A stretch of 7,989 nucleotides of DNA. It comes from Acidimicrobiaceae bacterium. Lineage in GTDB: Bacteria; Actinomycetota; Acidimicrobiia; Acidimicrobiales; RAAP-2. The translations under genes were made by a program, and so were the position numbers. The DNA lies in contig JAUTXB010000157.1 in the NCBI GenBank assembly GCA_030838245.1, forward strand, positions 1-7,989. The letters are read 5' to 3'. Shown here piece by piece: positions 5,976 through 7,989 of this stretch. How positions within the stretch are numbered: position 1 is the stretch's first letter; every line of letters starts with the position of its first letter. The notes beneath the pieces are model-generated. The model searched no databases. It was not told the DNA's origin and saw only the letters and a program-made list of their open reading frames with translations.

Positions 5976-7271
5976 CTAAGCGCCGGGTGGCTTCACGTAC
6001 TTGTAATCGCAACGGTACCCCTTGGTGGGGCTGCTCACTGGGGGATCGTCGAGTCGCACGAACCGGCCGTTGACCACCTGACCGAGGAGGTAGCAATTGC
6101 TCAGCTCCTTGGTCACCGGATTGCTTGGAGCGATGATGCCGTTCCCGTCGAACGTGGTGATCTTGGCCAACGCCTGGAGTAGCGAGCCTCGGGTGGGGTT
6201 GCGGCCAGCCTTCTTCAGGCCCTCGGCGAACAGCTGACCAGACAACCAGCCGTAGAGGGTGAAGACATCGGGCTTGAACCCGGGGGAAGCCACCTGTACC
6301 CAGTGGAGGAAGGTGCCCACGGCCGGGACCACCCCTTTGTCACCACCGACGTAGAGCGACTGGTTCTGGTCGAGGTAGTCACCGTTGACGTTCGCAGCAC
6401 CACCCGAGTTGGACACAAGCGTGTTCGAGTAGGCCGCGGCCCCCAACACCACCACCGGGTGGAAATCTTGCTCGTGGAGGGACTTGAGCAGCGAGGAAGC
6501 GTACAACCCCGGGACCTGGTCGACGAAGAGCATCTTGACGCCGGCGTTCTTCATCGCGATCACATTGGCGGTGAAATCGGTCTGGGTGAGCGAGTATGTG
6601 GGTTCGTACACGACCCTGTAGCCGACCTTCTCCAGGGCATACTTCTCACCCTTCCAGCCGGTGATTGCGGAAGGCTGGTCATTGACGAGGGTCCCCACGC
6701 GGTTGATGTCCTTGGGGTACTTCTTCTTGAGGTACTCGAGAGGTCCGAGGTTCCAGCCGTCGGAGACCGGGGCCGGACTGAAGACGTTGGGGAGGGTTCC
6801 GGTGTGGGGGTCGAGGGTAACCGACACGTCGGGCATGCCTGGGTTCTGCTTCAGGAGTGCGCCACCGAAGCTGTCGACCAGGGAGAATCCCCCCACCAAG
6901 GCAAAGTCGTTCTTGATGGCATGCTGTGTCTGTTGCTTGTTACCGGCTCCGGTGAAGGTGTCGTCATCCGAGTCGACCACTATCTTGCGCCCGTTTATTC
7001 CTCCCGCCGAGTTCACATAGTCGGCGTAGGCCTGGACACCGACCAGGGCACCCTTGGCCAGGCCTGCGGTCAGGGTGGAGACGTTGGCGACGTTCGCGCT
7101 GGTCGCCGTGATCCCAGTGTGGTCGGAGAACGCGCTGGGTGGGATGCCGGAGTTTTTCGATCCGCCCGCCGATGCGGCTGTGGTAGCCGAACTTGATCCG
7201 GCCACCCCCAGGGTCACGACACCCACCATTCCCAGGGCGGCAATACGTTTCAACCACGGTCCACAATGCAA
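5976..7271 (-). CDS. Secreted ABC-transporter substrate-binding protein, branched-chain amino acid (HAAT) type
   Basis: A 431-residue extracytoplasmic binding protein of the Peripla_BP_6 / leucine-binding type, which hands amino acids, amides or other organic acids to an ABC permease. A Sec signal peptide is clear: K8-R9, a hydrophobic core at 10-24, then a small-residue stretch to about residue 35. There is no lipobox cysteine, so it appears to be freely secreted or held another way. Characteristic sequence includes GVQAYADYVNSAGGINGRKI (78-97), the usual first-lobe helix and turn. LVNDQPSAITG (195-205) and VKMLFVDQVPG (245-255) follow in the second lobe. Two cysteines near the end (C393, C421) could form a disulfide. 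The start is TTG 7269-7271, supported by GAGGGGGAG at 7274-7282; later starts would cut the signal peptide. No permease or ATPase gene is in the window, so it may be an orphan, or its partners may lie elsewhere. Confidence 0.9.
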   Translation of the reverse strand: MHCGPWLKRIAALGMVGVVTLGVAGSSSATTAASAGGSKNSGIPPSAFSDHTGITATSANVANVSTLTAGLAKGALVGVQAYADYVNSAGGINGRKIVVDSDDDTFTGAGNKQQTQHAIKNDFALVGGFSLVDSFGGALLKQNPGMPDVSVTLDPHTGTLPNVFSPAPVSDGWNLGPLEYLKKKYPKDINRVGTLVNDQPSAITGWKGEKYALEKVGYRVVYEPTYSLTQTDFTANVIAMKNAGVKMLFVDQVPGLYASSLLKSLHEQDFHPVVVLGAAAYSNTLVSNSGGAANVNGDYLDQNQSLYVGGDKGVVPAVGTFLHWVQVASPGFKPDVFTLYGWLSGQLFAEGLKKAGRNPTRGSLLQALAKITTFDGNGIIAPSNPVTKELSNCYLLGQVVNGRFVRLDDPPVSSPTKGYRCDYKYVKPPGA

Positions 7272-7391
7272 GGCTCCCCCTCGATCTCGGTCGGTCGTGT
7301 GTCTCGGAGAGGCGGTCCTCGAACAACCCGGCCAACACGTGTCTGTCAGATTCCAATTGGTCCCATTGAGCGATCCCAGGACGAGGAACCC

Positions 7392-7416
7392 GTCGGTTGG
7401 GGGCGCTGGCGCCGAC
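7392..7416 (-). terminator. GC-rich hairpin just after the FAD-enzyme stop
   Basis: GTCGG (7392-7396) pairs with CCGAC (7412-7416), and within it GGCGC (7402-7406) can instead pair with GCGCC (7409-7413). The stem starts at the last base of the TAG stop on the minus strand. There is no following T run, so it may be a weak or factor-dependent transcript end for the upstream gene, or a stabiliser ahead of the binding-protein gene. Confidence 0.25.
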
Positions 7417-7989
7417 TATGGGTGGGCGTCCACAAGGTCAGTCGCATCCTCGAGCGCTTTGTATCCGGCGTTGTAGCCGGGGATGAAGGTGATCCCCGGT
7501 CCGCCATAGCACCCGGCGCCGGCCAGATACAGGCCCCGTAGTGGGATCGGCATATCGAGCCATCCCTTGGGCCCCGGCCGATACGGACCCATCAATTCGG
7601 GGTGTAGCAGGCCTTGGCAGAAGTCACCTCCGGGGCAGGCGAACATGGTTTCCATGTGAAAGGACGCGAACGTGGTGTGGCGAGTCATGATGTCCTTGAA
7701 GTTCGGCGCCAGGCGTGTGATTTTCTCAATCACCCGCTCCGCCATTTCGTCCTTGAGCCGGCCGTGCTCGCTCCGATCCACTTCCACTGGGAAGTAGAAG
7801 GCAAATGCGCTGGCCGCGTGCTTGCCCGCCGGCGCCAGACTCGAGTCATGGACGCTGGGGATCTGGAGCCCCATGGACGGATCCTGGGGGACGATCCCGC
7901 GGCGACAGTCCTCCCAGTCGCGCTGCATGTCCTCGGGTGAGCCGAACATGCCGAGTGAACCCTGCATTTCCGGCTGGTTCAAGAACTCG
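7416..7989 (-). CDS. Phytoene-dehydrogenase-like FAD-dependent oxidoreductase, C-terminal part (5' end outside window)
   Basis: The frame is open to the right edge, so only the last 190 residues are visible and the N-terminal Rossmann GxGxxG motif for FAD lies outside. The C-terminal signature is strong: GLYLAGAGCYGGPGITFIPG, followed by YNAGYKALED, the part of phytoene desaturase / PYROXD2-like flavoproteins that closes over the FAD. Before it comes HPELMGPYRPGP, matching the usual substrate-domain strand, and earlier a QIPSVHDSSLAPAGKHAASA segment typical of the family. Members oxidise or desaturate hydrophobic or carotenoid-like substrates and many are uncharacterised. The reading frame ends at TAG 7416-7418. 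The binding-protein gene follows after about 144 bp on the same strand, which is a possible but unproven linkage. Confidence 0.85.
   Translation of the reverse strand, partial: EFLNQPEMQGSLGMFGSPEDMQRDWEDCRRGIVPQDPSMGLQIPSVHDSSLAPAGKHAASAFAFYFPVEVDRSEHGRLKDEMAERVIEKITRLAPNFKDIMTRHTTFASFHMETMFACPGGDFCQGLLHPELMGPYRPGPKGWLDMPIPLRGLYLAGAGCYGGPGITFIPGYNAGYKALEDATDLVDAHP

Noticed and set aside
6303..7196. 297-codon plus-strand open frame opposite the binding-protein gene
   Set aside because: It is a long shadow produced by GC-biased codons; the minus-strand protein has a signal peptide and family sequence throughout.

Overview
This is a GC-rich window whose genes read as those of an actinobacterium, possibly of the Acidimicrobiia. 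The grounds are GTG and TTG starts, a lone branched-chain-amino-acid-type (HAAT) binding protein, an actinobacterial-style coiled-coil protein opening with an LYGL-PEEF-AARDARA type sequence, and a PhyH-type dioxygenase. This taxonomic placement is inference from protein character; no database was searched. I found no tRNA, rRNA, CRISPR array, intact insertion sequence or integrase.

Layout, left to right. Positions 2-487 (+) hold the C-terminal part of a TetR-type regulator. It converges on 669-1505 (-), a phytanoyl-CoA-dioxygenase-family Fe(II)/2-oxoglutarate oxygenase, with a hairpin at the oxygenase stop codon. Upstream on the same strand is an MFS transporter (1600-3063, -). A LysR-type regulator (3158-4048, +) is transcribed divergently from the transporter. 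Positions 4049-4942 are gene-poor and contain one unrecognised ORF (4272-4847, +) with a very strong Shine-Dalgarno sequence and an internal nested inverted repeat. Three minus-strand genes follow: a coiled-coil protein of unknown function (4943-5821), a secreted solute-binding protein (5976-7271), and the C-terminal part of a phytoene-dehydrogenase-like FAD oxidoreductase that runs off the right edge (7416-7989).

The most coherent unit is the LysR / MFS / PhyH cluster. It has the classic form of a regulator next to its target operon: the LysR protein probably senses a small molecule and controls a transporter plus an oxygenase that modifies or degrades the same compound. The compound cannot be read from the sequence. 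The right-hand genes (binding protein, FAD enzyme) may serve uptake and oxidation of another organic substrate, but gaps of about 150 bp and no visible permease or ATPase genes make an operon uncertain.

The observations most worth checking are a likely frameshift at the 3' end of the transporter gene, the 12-bp nested inverted repeat inside the unrecognised ORF, and operator-like symmetry in the lysR-MFS intergenic region. I do not see convincing evidence of a wholly new system here; most of the window is ordinary metabolic and regulatory content.
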